From Zygnema cylindricum (Eukaryota > Streptophyta > Zygnematophyceae > Zygnematales > Zygnemataceae), in the NCBI GenBank assembly GCA_037447655.1, contig JBBHKE010000159.1, positions 588,041-652,040 of the forward strand: a stretch of 64,000 nt of DNA. The letters are read 5' to 3'. Shown here piece by piece: positions 54,028-64,000 of this stretch. Under the pieces are notes generated by a model. The model had not been told where the DNA came from. It saw only the letters and a list, made by a program, of their open reading frames with translations, and ran no database searches. Position 1 is the first letter of the stretch, and the number at the start of each line of letters is the position of its first letter. Position numbers and translations under genes: made by a program.

Positions 54028-55420
54028 AAATGTTTTCTCTTGTAAATATTTTTGTTAAAATCATAAAAGAATAAACGAATTGTTATCGCTAACATTTAAT
54101 TGTTTACTAGTATTAGTTTGCCCACGATATCAAAAGTGGACGTAATATAAATAATCTTGACAACACAGAAAAAAAAAATAGAAAAACTTTGATTAGGCCT
54201 CAATAATCAGAAATCTAACATAAAATAAAGAAAAAAAGAAAAAAACCTAGTGAATAAAAAAAAAAAACAACAATGAGTTTTAAGTACTTTTAAAATTTTA
54301 GGTTTTATCGGAAAAAAAAACTGAAGCCTTCATTCGCGCAAACATACACACGGCATTAATTAAACATTTTTTTTTCAGTCTTTATCCATACGTCGATCAA
54401 TCTTTTCCAATTTATTATGAAAAATATTCTGATCTGGTTGAGCGGTCAAAAGTGTTTCGTGCTTGCACCCATGTTTTCCCAACATTCATTTCATGGATTT
54501 CCATGGCTATTTTTCGAAAGTAATCGTGATCAAATAGTCATACTGTGTTTGAATATATTTCATGTAGTTGTTGCTTTGTTTTTTTTACCTGTTTTTGACC
54601 CACCAAGTGTTGATTTTATATGCGATTATGGGCAATATCAGGTACTGCTGATTTTGTGTGACCGCCGTCACATCGTGGAACAGTACCATATATACTGATG
54701 GACGTCAGGATTTGGACGACGTGGAGTTATATCATTATTACAATCATGCAGTTGTACATATTCAGGTTCAAACGAACAAGCATGCGAAGGCATCTTTTCA
54801 TTGGACCACATTAGAGAGTGTTTTATTCAGGTAGACAGCATTGGAATACAAAAGGCACTCAGAAGAGACAAGAAGCATAACCTTCATCCATTAATGTCAG
54901 AGCAAGCAGTACAGACATAGTTAAGTAGACAAAAATAGAGTTTGGCTTTATTAGAAAGTCATTTGTAATACTTTGTCCTGACATAGTCAAGTAGACAAGA
55001 ATAGAGTTCGGCTTTATTAGAAAGTCATTTGTAACACTTTGTCTTGAGAGGACCATTTATTAAAGCTACGGCTTTCCTACAATTCTACTTTGTCTATTTG
55101 TCTACTTTATCTGTTTGCTACAAATATCTTTCCGTACTCTTGCCTATCTTTTATGTCTAACTATTTCTTGTGACTCCCCAAGCCCCTCTGCATGTTTTGA
55201 CCTGTGGCCGGTGTGGCCGGTCCAAGCTGTCTGTGGCTACGGAAAACTCTTCTTGCTACCTCAGATGACCGACCAGCGCAACACCAAGGTTAAACATAAA
55301 TGCGTCTTGTATATTCGTTGGTATAATATTTTTTATTACCACCTATTTTTTCATCTATTGTTGCATAGAAACGTTCCGCAAAACTACCATCAATTTTTTT
55401 CTCTAACTTATTAAACATAG
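54028..55420. other. AT-rich DNA with a small tandem duplication
   Basis: The open frame at 54417-54698 has no recognisable domain. A 65-bp unit (gacatagttaagtagacaa at its start) occurs twice at about 54914-55042. Nothing else is supported. Confidence 0.4.
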
Positions 55421-55965
55421 ACATCACCCAATAATTTTTATTCCCGTATGAGATTTTTACCTACCAATCCTCTACTTTTTAGTAGGTTTTTACAACGTTT
55501 TTTCACTTTTACCAACATTTTAAATGTGAAACACACCGTTTTTTTTTAAATGAAAACTTATCATTTTTTTCTTTTTTTCTACGGGATGGTACGTTGCCAT
55601 TTATCTTCTCTCACGAATCTCATACACTTTACAAAAAAATGCCTCTGTTTTGTCATATGTAGATGGAGAGTTTACACGAATATCGTCTCGTTTTCATTCT
55701 TTTTTTCCTTTTTTGGTCCTTTTTCATTTTCTCTTCCCCACTTTTCACCACCAATTAGATTCGTTTATTTCTTGGCTAAAGGCATATGATAGAGAGCTTA
55801 CACCAATATTTTCTCCATTTTTCTTTTCAAATCATATCTTTTTGTATTTCTATCTCGTTTTTTTTTTTCCCTTCTTCTCCACTCTTTGACCACCAATTGG
55901 ACTCGTTTGTTTTTAGGCTAAAGCGGACTGTTTCGAATATCCACTTCCTTCCTTCATTCGAGCGA
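55421..55965 (-). pseudogene. Second, inverted and more decayed copy of the trihelix-like gene
   Basis: Read on the minus strand, 55965-55640 matches the 5' part of 53300-53480. The shared landmarks are caaacgagtccaattggtgg and ggtgtaagctctc. The matching part is itself tandemly duplicated (about 55790-55965 and 55640-55790). The match continues weakly over the first trihelix helix at about 55580-55640. Confidence 0.5.
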
Positions 55966-56082
55966 CCACTTTGTTTTGAATGGCCACCTTTTGTCCTTGT
56001 AGTTTCTTCAAGAAGAACTCATCGACCTATAAAAAACACATATTTGTTGGAACACAATTATTAGCATAAAGTTGGCAGACAC

Positions 56083-57130
56083 TGGTAGACTAGGTTTTGT
56101 CTTTAGTTTCGCATTCATTTTGATATTTTTAGTTTCTTTTAAAGTAAAAATTATTGTTTTTCACTACTAATTATCAATTCTACAAAACTTTTAGCTAGTT
56201 TTAACTTTGTCACATTAAAAAACCTAAATTTATTATGCTTTTAGTTTGATAGATAGATTATCTTTACATTCTTTACTTCGTCTTAAGTGAGGATTTATAG
56301 TTTGTAATCAGAAAAGGTCGGTAGATAAATGTTTGTATTTAGTTTAACGTTTATTTCGATTGTATTAATTTAATATTTATTTTGCTGTTCAAAGTTTATG
56401 GAAATTACTGTTTTTCACAATGAATAATCAATTCTATGAAGTTTTAACTTTGTTACATTATTTTTTTTTGTTACTTTCAATTTAATAGACACATTACCTT
56501 TAGTTTTAAAATTTTTCCAACATTTTTTACTTCTTTATACGTGTGGATTTATAGTTTTCAATTAGTAAAAGTCGGTAGATTAGGGTTTGTATTTAGTTTC
56601 ACATTCATTTTGTTGATCATAGTTTCTTGTAGAGTGGAAATTGGTATTTTCCACCATTAATAATCAATTCTATGAAATTTTTAGCTAGGTTATACCTTTG
56701 TTAAAATAAAAATTTTTAAATTCATTCCCATTTTTATTTGATAGACAGATTAACTTTAGTTTTAGATTTTTTTTTACATACTTCGTCATAAGTGAGGATT
56801 TAATGTTTGTAATTAGTGGAGGTTGGTAGATTAGGGTTTGTATTTAATTTAACATTACTTTTTCTGTTCATAATTACTTTTAAAGTGGAAAATGTTGTTT
56901 TTCACTTTTAATAATCAATTTTATGAAGTTTGTAACGGTTTTACCGTGTCATATTAAACAATCTGAAATTCACTACTATTTTTAGTTCGATAGACGGATT
57001 ACCTTTTGTTTAAATTATTTTTTACATTTTTTACTTCGTCATAGGTGAGGATTTAATGTTGTGTTATTAGTACAGGTTGGTAGATTAGGGTTTGTATTTA
57101 GTTTACCTTATTATTTGTTGTTTATAGTTT
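56083..57130. repeat. Tandem array, period about 250 bp
   Basis: A landmark ggtagattagggtttgtattt recurs at about 56094, 56320, 56574, 56825 and 57079. Between landmarks the units share tttttcac, aatcaattctatgaa and a cttcgtcataagtgaggatt segment. There are four full copies and a partial one, well diverged. It is a short satellite-like array with no coding capacity. Confidence 0.75.
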
Positions 57131-57244
57131 TTTTCCATTGAAACAACTTACAATTCAATAACTTAACCAAAACTTGGGTAAAAAAAGGGCGTCAAACATT
57201 GAAAATTACTGTGGTGGATGGTGAAGTAGGCGTAAAGAGATTAT

Positions 57245-57828
57245 TAATGTTGGGTATCGGGTAAATTCATATCGCGATAATTGCGATATTCGATATATTG
57301 AATATCGATCGAGCAGATTCCTCGATATATCGTACCGGGACCAACATAAATCATCGCGATATATATCGCAAAAAAATGGGTTTCCGTACAGTCATAGTAC
57401 GGAAAATCGTACGGAAATTTACCTTGGGGGGGGGGGGGGTTGAAAAAAAAAATGAAAATTTTCATTTTTTTTATGGTTCGATATATCGGCGATACGATAT
57501 CGGCAATATATTGCCAATATATCGCGACGATTTTGTTTTCGTTATATCGAAGAAATATATCGAATATCGGTACCTGAAATTCGATATATATTGAATATCG
57601 GCAAAGGGTCCTCGATACCCAACACTACACCGTGAATCGCTATTAGCGTACATGACGCTAATTGGGGTACCCCTTTTTTTGGGGCAAATTCTCAAATAGA
57701 ATTTACAAATTAGAGTACATGATAAATTAGCATCATGGTGTACCCGAAAAAACACAATTTACCGTAAAGTACGCTAATTGTTTCATTACGCTATATTTTT
57801 TATTACGCTAATAGCGATTCACGGTGTA
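57245..57828. mobile_element. hAT-like composite MITE, copy 2
   Basis: 584 bp, flanked by perfect 8-bp duplications GAGATTAT (57237-57244, 57829-57836). It has the same two-part structure as 15517-16087: TAATGTTGGGTATCG at the left, an internal junction CGATACCCAACACTACACCG at about 57615-57634, and CACGGTGTA at the right. The right part has a perfect 24-bp inverted repeat starting CTACACCGTGAATCGC. A 13-bp G-run is at 57427-57439. Confidence 0.82.
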
Positions 57829-58119
57829 GAGATTATCCTTTAATGGTTCGGAGATTTTTTTTTTGTCGTGGCTATCGGTGGATTTAAATACACCCTATCT
57901 CTAAAAGGCACATGACCCACGCCACGTGTAAGGTTTTTATTTACCGTCCATCGCGAATCGTATCTAACTTTTCCAAAGGACCAATGGTACACGTCCACTT
58001 CATAGAATGAGCGATTGCGTCGTGGATTTGAAAAATAATAATATCGGACGGGCAAAGTTGTCACACGTAAGCTTGGAGAATCTCTGCATACTTTAGTAAG
58101 CATGTTTGATTAAATAAAA

Positions 58120-58186
58120 TAATAATAGTACGGATTAAAATAAAAGAGTACGGATTTTGGTAAACAACCTCACTTTTCGGCTGATG
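58120..58186. repeat. End fragment related to the PIF-like element
   Basis: It shares ggtaaacaacctcactttt and a cggctgatgg end with the right end of 15222-16525. Only about 65 bp is recognisable. Confidence 0.5.
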
Positions 58187-58191
58187 GTATA

Positions 58192-58742
58192 TTACTGTAC
58201 ACCGCCAATCGTTATTAGCGTTGTGTACACTAATTCCGTCCCGCTTTTTTTTTTTTTATTCTCCATTAGTGTAGTTCATTCTATTTTTTTCTTTATTCTA
58301 TTTAGAGTTATTTTCAGTAAGTTGTCTCTTAAATAGAGCTGTGTACGGTCAGTGTCAGACCGTACATAAATGTACCTTTTTAAGTTAAAAATTACAATAA
58401 ATTAGTTTTAGTAACCGCAGACGCATGAGAATGTGCGTTCTAAAAAGGAAAAAAAACCAGGTCGTAAAAAATCCCGTTCCCACATATTCGTCCGACAGCC
58501 GCGTTTCGACCGTGTGAATGTACAATTTGTGTACGATTTGTCAAATTTTGTACGGAGACCTATATTAGTGTAAGCATGTTTGCGACCGACATTTTTTTTT
58601 TCAAAGATCCAAATTACCATAATCAAACAATTAGAATGTATGATTTTTTCCAAAATTTTCAAATTGTTAAATAGCGTACACCACTGTAATTATTATTATA
58701 CGCTAATCAAACTCCCACGCTAATAACGATTGGCGGTGTAGT
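58192..58742. mobile_element. CTACACCG-family MITE
   Basis: About 545 bp, bounded by inverted repeats TACACCGCCAATCGTTATTA (58195 onward) and its complement ending at about 58739. The flanks hold gtatatta on the left and gtatattg on the right, a possible 8-bp duplication with one change that lies three bases from the left end. No coding capacity. Confidence 0.65.
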
Positions 58743-59316
58743 ATATTGCAGTACCTTAATAACGATTCCGGGTGTACTGTACTTTTAGTACTCAAATTTA
58801 AACTTTGATTTAAATTTCGTGCGGCAATAAACCCCTCATTCTTAATTCAATAATTTCATTAATTTGATAACAATGTAAAAAGTTAAAAACGTATTGATAC
58901 TTTACACGAGTGTACGGATGTACTTTTGACCTGTCGAGTCTCTCAATGACCTAATCTTATTTCGGGAAGTGTCACGGCTTTATTTTATGAGTACTGTACG
59001 GACTGTACGGACTGTACGGAACATCCAAGATCTTGGAATTGAACCAGTATCTGCTAAAGCTTTTCCCAAACGAAGTTTCTGAGAAGCTGCGGTTCACAAG
59101 GAGAAAGTTACTCCGAAAGAGTTTAAGAAAACCTAAAAAACCTAAATGAATAGGACAAAAAGAGTGGATATGTGAATTGTGAAGGATTATATTTTAATTT
59201 CTTGAAAACTAGCAGTTTTTTTTTTTTTTTTTTTTCGAAGTAGATAAGTAGAAACAAGCGCCAGTAGACAAAAAAGTTTAAGGTTTCGAGTAAGGTTTTT
59301 TAGGGTTAAGGGTATT

Positions 59317-59356
<40 letters not shown>

Positions 59357-59359
59357 AGT
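58743..59359. promoter_or_regulatory. Upstream region of the CS-ankyrin gene
   Basis: It holds a (ctgtacggac)n stretch at about 58995-59020, a T-run of about 17 at 59216 and another of about 30 at 59322-59351, just before the start codon. No TATA box can be chosen with confidence. A CTACACCG-family end is at about 58755-58775. Confidence 0.35.
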
Positions 59360-62300
59360 ATGGCAGAAAAGATGTTTGAAGATTCGGAAGGAGAAGTGGA
59401 GGTCCGTTTGTCGCTTCCGGAAAATATTTTAGTTTCAGAGGCAATTCAAAACCTGATTGTGGAGTGTCATCCGACTTCTTTGAAGGTGAGAGGGAGGGGA
59501 GGGAGAGGAAGGGGAGGGAGAGGAAGGGGAGGGAGAGGAAGGGGAGGGAGAGGAAGGGGAGGGAGAGGGAGGGGAGGGAGAGGAAGGGGAGGGAGAGGGA
59601 GAGGGAGAGGGAGGGAGAGGGAGAGGGAGGGGAGGGAGAGGGAGAGGGAGGGGAGGGAGAGGGAGAGGGAGGGGAGGGAGAGGGAGAGGGGGAGGGGGGG
59701 GGAGGGGAGGGAGAGGGAGGGAAGGGGGAGGGAGAGGGAGGGGAGGGAGAGGGAGGGAGAGGGAGGGAGAGGGAGGGAGAGGGAGGGAGAGGGAGGGAGA
59801 GGGAGGGGAGGGAGAGGGAGGGGAGGGAGAGGGAAGGGAGGGAGAGGGAGGGGAGGGAGAGGGAGGGGAGGGAGAGGGAGGGGAGGGAGAGGGAGGGGAG
59901 GGAGAGGGAGGGGATGGAGAGGGAGGGGATGGAGAGGGAGGGGATGGAGGGGGAGGGGGAGGGGGAGGGGGAGGGGGAGGGGGAGGGGGAGGGGGAGGGG
60001 GAGGGGGAGGGGGAGGGGGAGGGGGAGGGGGAGGGGGAGGGGGAGGGGGAGGGGGAGGGGGAGGGGGAGGGGGAGGGGGAGGGGGAGGGGGAGGGGGAGG
60101 GGGAGGGGGGGGAGGGGGAGGGGGAGGGGGAGGGGGGGGGGGGGAGGGGGAGGGGGAGGGGGAGGGGGAGGGGGAGGGGGAGGGGGAGGGGGAGGGGGAG
60201 GGGGAGGGGGAGGGGGAGGGGGAGGGGGAGGGGGAGGGGGAGGGGGAGGGGGAGGGGGAGGGGGAGGGGGAGGGGGAGGGGGAGGGGGAGGGGGAGGGGG
60301 AGGGGGAGGGGGAGGGGGAGGGGGAGGGGGAAGGGGAGGGAGAGAAAGGGAAGTGGGGGGTGGAGAGGAGGAGAGTGAGCGGAAGGGGAAAGAGGTTTCC
60401 AGAAAATGTTTCCGTTTCAGTTTCCATTCAAATTTTGATTGTAGAATGTCCTCCTACTTCGTTAAAGTAGAGGGAGGGGAGGAGAAGCGGAGGTGGAGGG
60501 GGGAAGAGGGGACAGGAGCGAGGGAAAGAGTGAGAGAGGGATAGAGTGAGAGAGGGATAGAGGCAAGAAGTTTTGGGGTTTACCTGTTTTATTAAATTGA
60601 CATGTCTCTTTATTTACACCAAAATGACGTTTGTTTCTGCTCAAAAATTACAATTTTTATTTCAAATTTTCTGTTTTATGTGGATGTTCACATTTTGTTT
60701 TGTCCTACATGTTCCATGTGTCTTATTTTTATTTCTGTTTGCTGATCACTGTTTCATAAAGTAACTGAAAATATTAACTGGTATTGGAGTTGATAGAACC
60801 AGTACGGAGGATATAGAGGATATTTATTTATTTTTAGTATCGTTTTATCTGCAAGACTCTGACGAATTATTCTATGAGGTGAAAAAAATGGACTGAAATA
60901 GTGTTTTTTAAAAAATAATTGCAATCAACGGTGTATTTTTTGTTTTGAATGTTATCCCATTTTACTTTCTTTGTATTGCAGCCAATAGTTTTTTTTTTTG
61001 GAGAAATGCCAAATTCTGCTTCTTTACAAGTCTTAACTTTTTTATTTTATTTTCTTTTGATTGGTTGAAAGCAGAATACGCCTATATTTTGAATCTGTTT
61101 CTTAATCTATTTTTGTTAACTTAATTGGTTCGCACAAATGATGTTATTCGGGTGCCAGGAATGGAAGTCATTCAAAGTCCTTTAGTATGTTTTATTTTTT
61201 TTCACGGATGTTAATGTCGATCATTTTAGCGGCAATCTCTTTTTTTTGTGTTTGGATAAGACTCGTCTGATTGGTCCATGAAAGCCTGATTGGATTAATG
61301 TTATGTGACTCTGTAAATTTTTTATAAAACTTGTAAAATTTATGAAATCCTGTCAGAAAATTTTCTCACAACTCGCGCAAAACTTGTTACCCGGTTGTAT
61401 TTAGAAATTTATAAATTTCTTATCATTTCACATTTTTTTGGGTAAAATGCCCCACATTGTGTGCTGACTTATGTTTTTGCAAATTTTACATAAAAAAAGT
61501 TGTCTATATAGACTCGAGGCAACAATGTCTTGACTAATTTTTGCTGTTTAGCCTTCTAGACAAAGGTTGTATTTGGACTCGGATTGTTCGCATAATAAAT
61601 AATCTATTCCCCGATTTTATATAGATTTTGAATATGACCCCAAATATAATATAGATTTTGAATTTGACCCCGAATATAATATAGATTTGGAGAATTTGAA
61701 TGTTTTTGTTTGCAGGTGATGTGGAAAAGTGGAGGACTTCCACTTTTGGATGCGTCTCCTTTATACGAAAAAGTACGGTCAGCCGACATGGCATGGTATG
61801 TAGAGGACAGACAGGTGGTTATCACTTTGCAAAAATTAGTTAATCGGAAATGGCCTGCTTTGACTGACAAAGAAGCCCTGGAAAAGCGGTTTGGACCCTT
61901 TAATCTCCCACCGATAAAAAAGAAACCGGCCGCGAAAGATGGGGCAGGAGCCATGGAGGCGAGAAGTAAAGTTGATCGGTTTCTTAAAGCGGCTCAAAGT
62001 GGGGATTTAGAAGGTTTTAAAGAGGCAGCGAAATCGTTAAGTGAAGGAAAAACCTTAAGTGGAGGAGAAGCGGTAGAGAAAGGAAAAGCGTTTGAAGATG
62101 GAAAAGAAGAGGAGAGGGAGATAGCAGAGTGTGTGTCAGAGGTAAAGGATGGACATGGGAGAGGAGCTCTCCATTTTGCCGCTCATAAAGGACGATTAAA
62201 TATCGTCAAATATATACTTGATACGCTGAAATTGCCGGCGGACCCACGAGATGAAGAAGGAGAGACTCCGTTGATGTTAGCGGCGAGAGAAGGAAATTTA

Positions 62301-63995
62301 GAAATTTCTGAAAGTCTTTTGGAAAGTGGGGCGGATCCGAATGCTGTGGTGGAAGCAACCGGAGCCCAAGCGATTCATCACGCGGCTGGTCACGGTGAGA
62401 CTTTTTTTCGTTTTTTTTTTTTTTTATGTGTGTTGATCGAATTTTCCATTTTTCCCTCGGAAATTTGATTTTCATTTGAAACATGATTTCCATTTTCTCT
62501 CGGAATCTGATTTACCTTAGTCTCTGAAGCACAGTTCAGTGTACGTTTCGTGTGTGGTTTTTTTTCGATGGGACTATTTTGGCGAGATAAATTTGAGGGA
62601 GATAATTTTGAGGAAGATAAATTTGAGGGAGATAAATTTGAAGGAGATCAATTTGAGGGAGATAATTTTGAGGGAGAAAATTCGAGGGAGATGAATTAAA
62701 TTTGCGGGAGATAAATTTGAGGGAGATAAATTCGAGGAAGATAAATTCGAGGGAGATAAATTCGAGGGAGATAAATTTGAGGGAGATAAATTTGAGGGAG
62801 ATGAATATGAGGGAGATAAATTCAAGGGAGATAAATTTGAAGGAGATAAATTTGAGGTAGATAAATTTGAGATTAAATCGAGGGATATAAATTTGAGGGA
62901 GATAATTTCTAGGGAGATAAATTTGAAGGAGATAAATTTGCGGGAGATAAATTCGAGGGGTATGAATTTGAGGGAGATAAGTTTGAGAGAGATGAATTAA
63001 ATTTGAGGGAGATAAAATTCATGGGAGATTAATTTGAGGGAGATAAATATGGGGGAGATGAATTTGAGGGAGGTGAATTTGAGGGAGATAAATTTCAGGG
63101 TGATAAATTTGAGGGAGATAAATTCGAGGGAGATAAATTTGAGGGAGATAAATTCGAGGGAGATAAATTCGAGGGAGAAAATTCGAGGGAGATAATTTCG
63201 AGGGAGAAAAATTTGAGAGAGATAAATTGGAGAGAGATTAAATGCCCAGGAGCTGTGGAGTGGGTGAATGGTTTAACAAGAGGGAGAGGTTTTCTTATTT
63301 GCTCTGTCTTTTTTTACAAAGCTTTCACATAGCCTGGCGTCATTTTGGTGCTATGGGTATTTGAGTAGTTATTTCATCAAAACGGATAGAAACTGCTGTC
63401 GAGTATTAAGTAAAAGGCTTTGTCGGAATCAATGCTATTATAGATTTTACAATTACGGTATAAAACGACAAAGCATTTTTGGTCCAACCGGCCTTTCTTT
63501 TCCTTTTGATGGTAAAATGTTGTCCTAGTGGAATTGGAGAGAAATATACTGTCCCAGAGCTGTGGAGTTGGTGAAACCGTTGGTATAAAAACGAGCTAAT
63601 AGTGTTTTTGTTTTTTTACTTTTGTCGATGGTAAAATGTTGTTTAAGTGAAATTTGGTTGGTATGTAAACAAGCAAATAACTTTTTTTTTACACTTTTTT
63701 CGATTTTAAAATGTCGTTCAAGTAGAAGTTGGTGGATATAACTGAATTCAATGGATAAAATTGTGCAGGAGCGGTGGAGTTGGTGAAACTGTTGGTTAAA
63801 AAAGGAGCAGACGTGAACGCGCAAAGTGATGCTGGTCCTCCTCTTCTTTGGGCTTGTGGCCATGGCCGAAAAGATGTCGTTAATGCGCTTCTAACTTTTG
63901 GGGCTGATCCTAGCATGGCAAATGAAGATGGTGTGACGTCACTCCTCACAGCAGCAGCTGCGAAAGAAACGGACATCATGGAAATTCTCGTCAAG
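59360..63995 (+). CDS. CS-domain ankyrin-repeat protein, 3' end outside the window
   Basis: Three exons are visible: 59360-59485, 61716-62394 and 63769-63995, with a donor GTAAC at 63996. Frame is kept at both junctions. The CS (p23/NudC-like) domain is split by intron 1: VEVRLSLPENILVSEAIQNL in exon 1, then VMWKSGGLPLLD and DMAWYVEDRQVVITLQKL in exon 2. A basic linker and ankyrin repeats follow: GALHFAAHKGRLNIVKYIL, TPLMLAAREGNLEISESLLE, AIHHAAGHGAVELVKLLVKK and PLLWACGHGRKDVVNALL. The ankyrin part resembles plant ankyrin-TPR proteins, which would place TPRs further on. CS domains bind Hsp90 clients or partners, so a cytosolic co-chaperone-like adaptor is inferred. The ATG follows a long T-run. 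Confidence 0.88.
59486..60346. repeat. G-rich hexanucleotide array at the start of intron 1
   Basis: It begins within the 5' splice site (GTGAGAGGGAGGGG). 59486-59940 mixes gggaga and ggggag units; 59941-60340 is almost pure GGGGGA, about 65 copies with two G-run interruptions near 60106 and 60134. All G-runs lie on the transcribed gene's sense strand, so the RNA could form G-quadruplexes. All six frames stay open, which explains the long artefactual reading frames here. Confidence 0.95.
60347..61715 (+). other. Remainder of intron 1
   Basis: AT-rich sequence follows the G-rich array. A segment near 60395-60470 (gtttccagaaaatgtttccg, then aattttgattgtagaatgtc) resembles the exon 1 end (59415-59470: cttccggaaaatattttag, then cctgattgtggagtgtc). 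It looks like a decayed copy of exon 1. A 34-bp tandem repeat (ccccgaatataatatagat) lies at 61617-61690 just before the acceptor. Confidence 0.6.
62578..63235. repeat. 15-bp minisatellite in intron 2
   Basis: The unit gagggagataaattt (variants with ttc for ttt, and some shortened copies) is repeated about 40 times over roughly 650 bp. Open frames on the minus strand reading as serine-proline-asparagine-leucine repeats are artefacts. Confidence 0.9.
63240..63768 (+). repeat. Duplicated copies of the exon 3 border within intron 2
   Basis: The exon 3 start (gagcggtggagttggtgaaa at 63769) is preceded by two decayed copies: gagctgtggagtgggtgaat at about 63250 and agctgtggagttggtgaaac at about 63553. 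The intron segment with gatggtaaaatgttgt also repeats at about 63509, 63627 and 63703. So short intron-exon stretches were duplicated in tandem and only the last copy keeps a good acceptor (ttgtgcag). Confidence 0.65.
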
Positions 63996-64000
63996 GTAAC

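Noticed and set aside
54417-54698. A 93-codon open frame with hydrophobic stretches
   Set aside because: No domain, no splice context and AT-rich surroundings. The hydrophobicity is expected from T-rich codons.
59360-60544. A 394-codon glycine/arginine-rich open frame, with long open frames on the other strand and in other frames
   Set aside because: All six frames are open across the GGGGGA array, so the length is forced by base content. The first 42 codons are the real exon 1; the rest is intron after a good GTGAG donor.
62574-62825. Serine-proline-asparagine-leucine repeat protein on the minus strand
   Set aside because: It is the antisense of the 15-bp minisatellite in intron 2 of the CS-ankyrin gene.

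Overview
This is a repeat-rich nuclear window, most likely from a land plant or a streptophyte alga. Two genes with spliceosomal introns (GT-AG throughout) sit in a sea of transposable elements. The autophagy protein ATG9 reads like plant ATG9 across its core but is diverged. The second gene resembles the plant ankyrin(-TPR) protein family, with a CS domain added at its N terminus. The species cannot be named from the sequence.

Layout. 1-3.3 kb: AT-rich DNA with small tandem repeats and no recognised gene. 3.3-11.5 kb: two decayed minus-strand Ty1/copia elements. Exactly between them sits a miniature LTR element (6632-7146) whose two 229-bp LTRs each contain a complete tRNA-like cloverleaf. 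This is the most unusual object in the window. 13.77-18.48 kb: a giant foldback element with arms of about 1.2 kb. Its right arm carries a PIF/Harbinger-like insertion (TTA duplications), which itself contains a hAT-like composite element. The same arm also carries a second hAT-like element with 8-bp duplications. 21.76-29.20 kb: ATG9 in ten coding exons, 973 codons, frame intact at every junction. 31.7-52.2 kb: a minus-strand Ty3/gypsy-like composite with LTR-like ends of about 1.18 kb. A complete but dead plus-strand gypsy element (40029-47773) is inserted in it. 52.2-57.2 kb: AT-rich DNA with a dead trihelix/Myb-like gene, an inverted decayed partial copy, and a tandem array with a period near 250 bp. 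57.2-58.7 kb: MITEs. 59.36 kb to the end: a CS-ankyrin gene whose first intron opens with about 860 bp of G-rich hexanucleotide repeat and whose second intron carries a 15-bp minisatellite.

Only the two host genes look functional. ATG9 is the membrane scramblase of autophagosome formation. The CS-ankyrin protein is probably a chaperone-associated adaptor. All retroelement reading frames are broken by stops, frameshifts and short tandem duplications. All element assignments come from reading motifs by eye; no alignment or database search was run.
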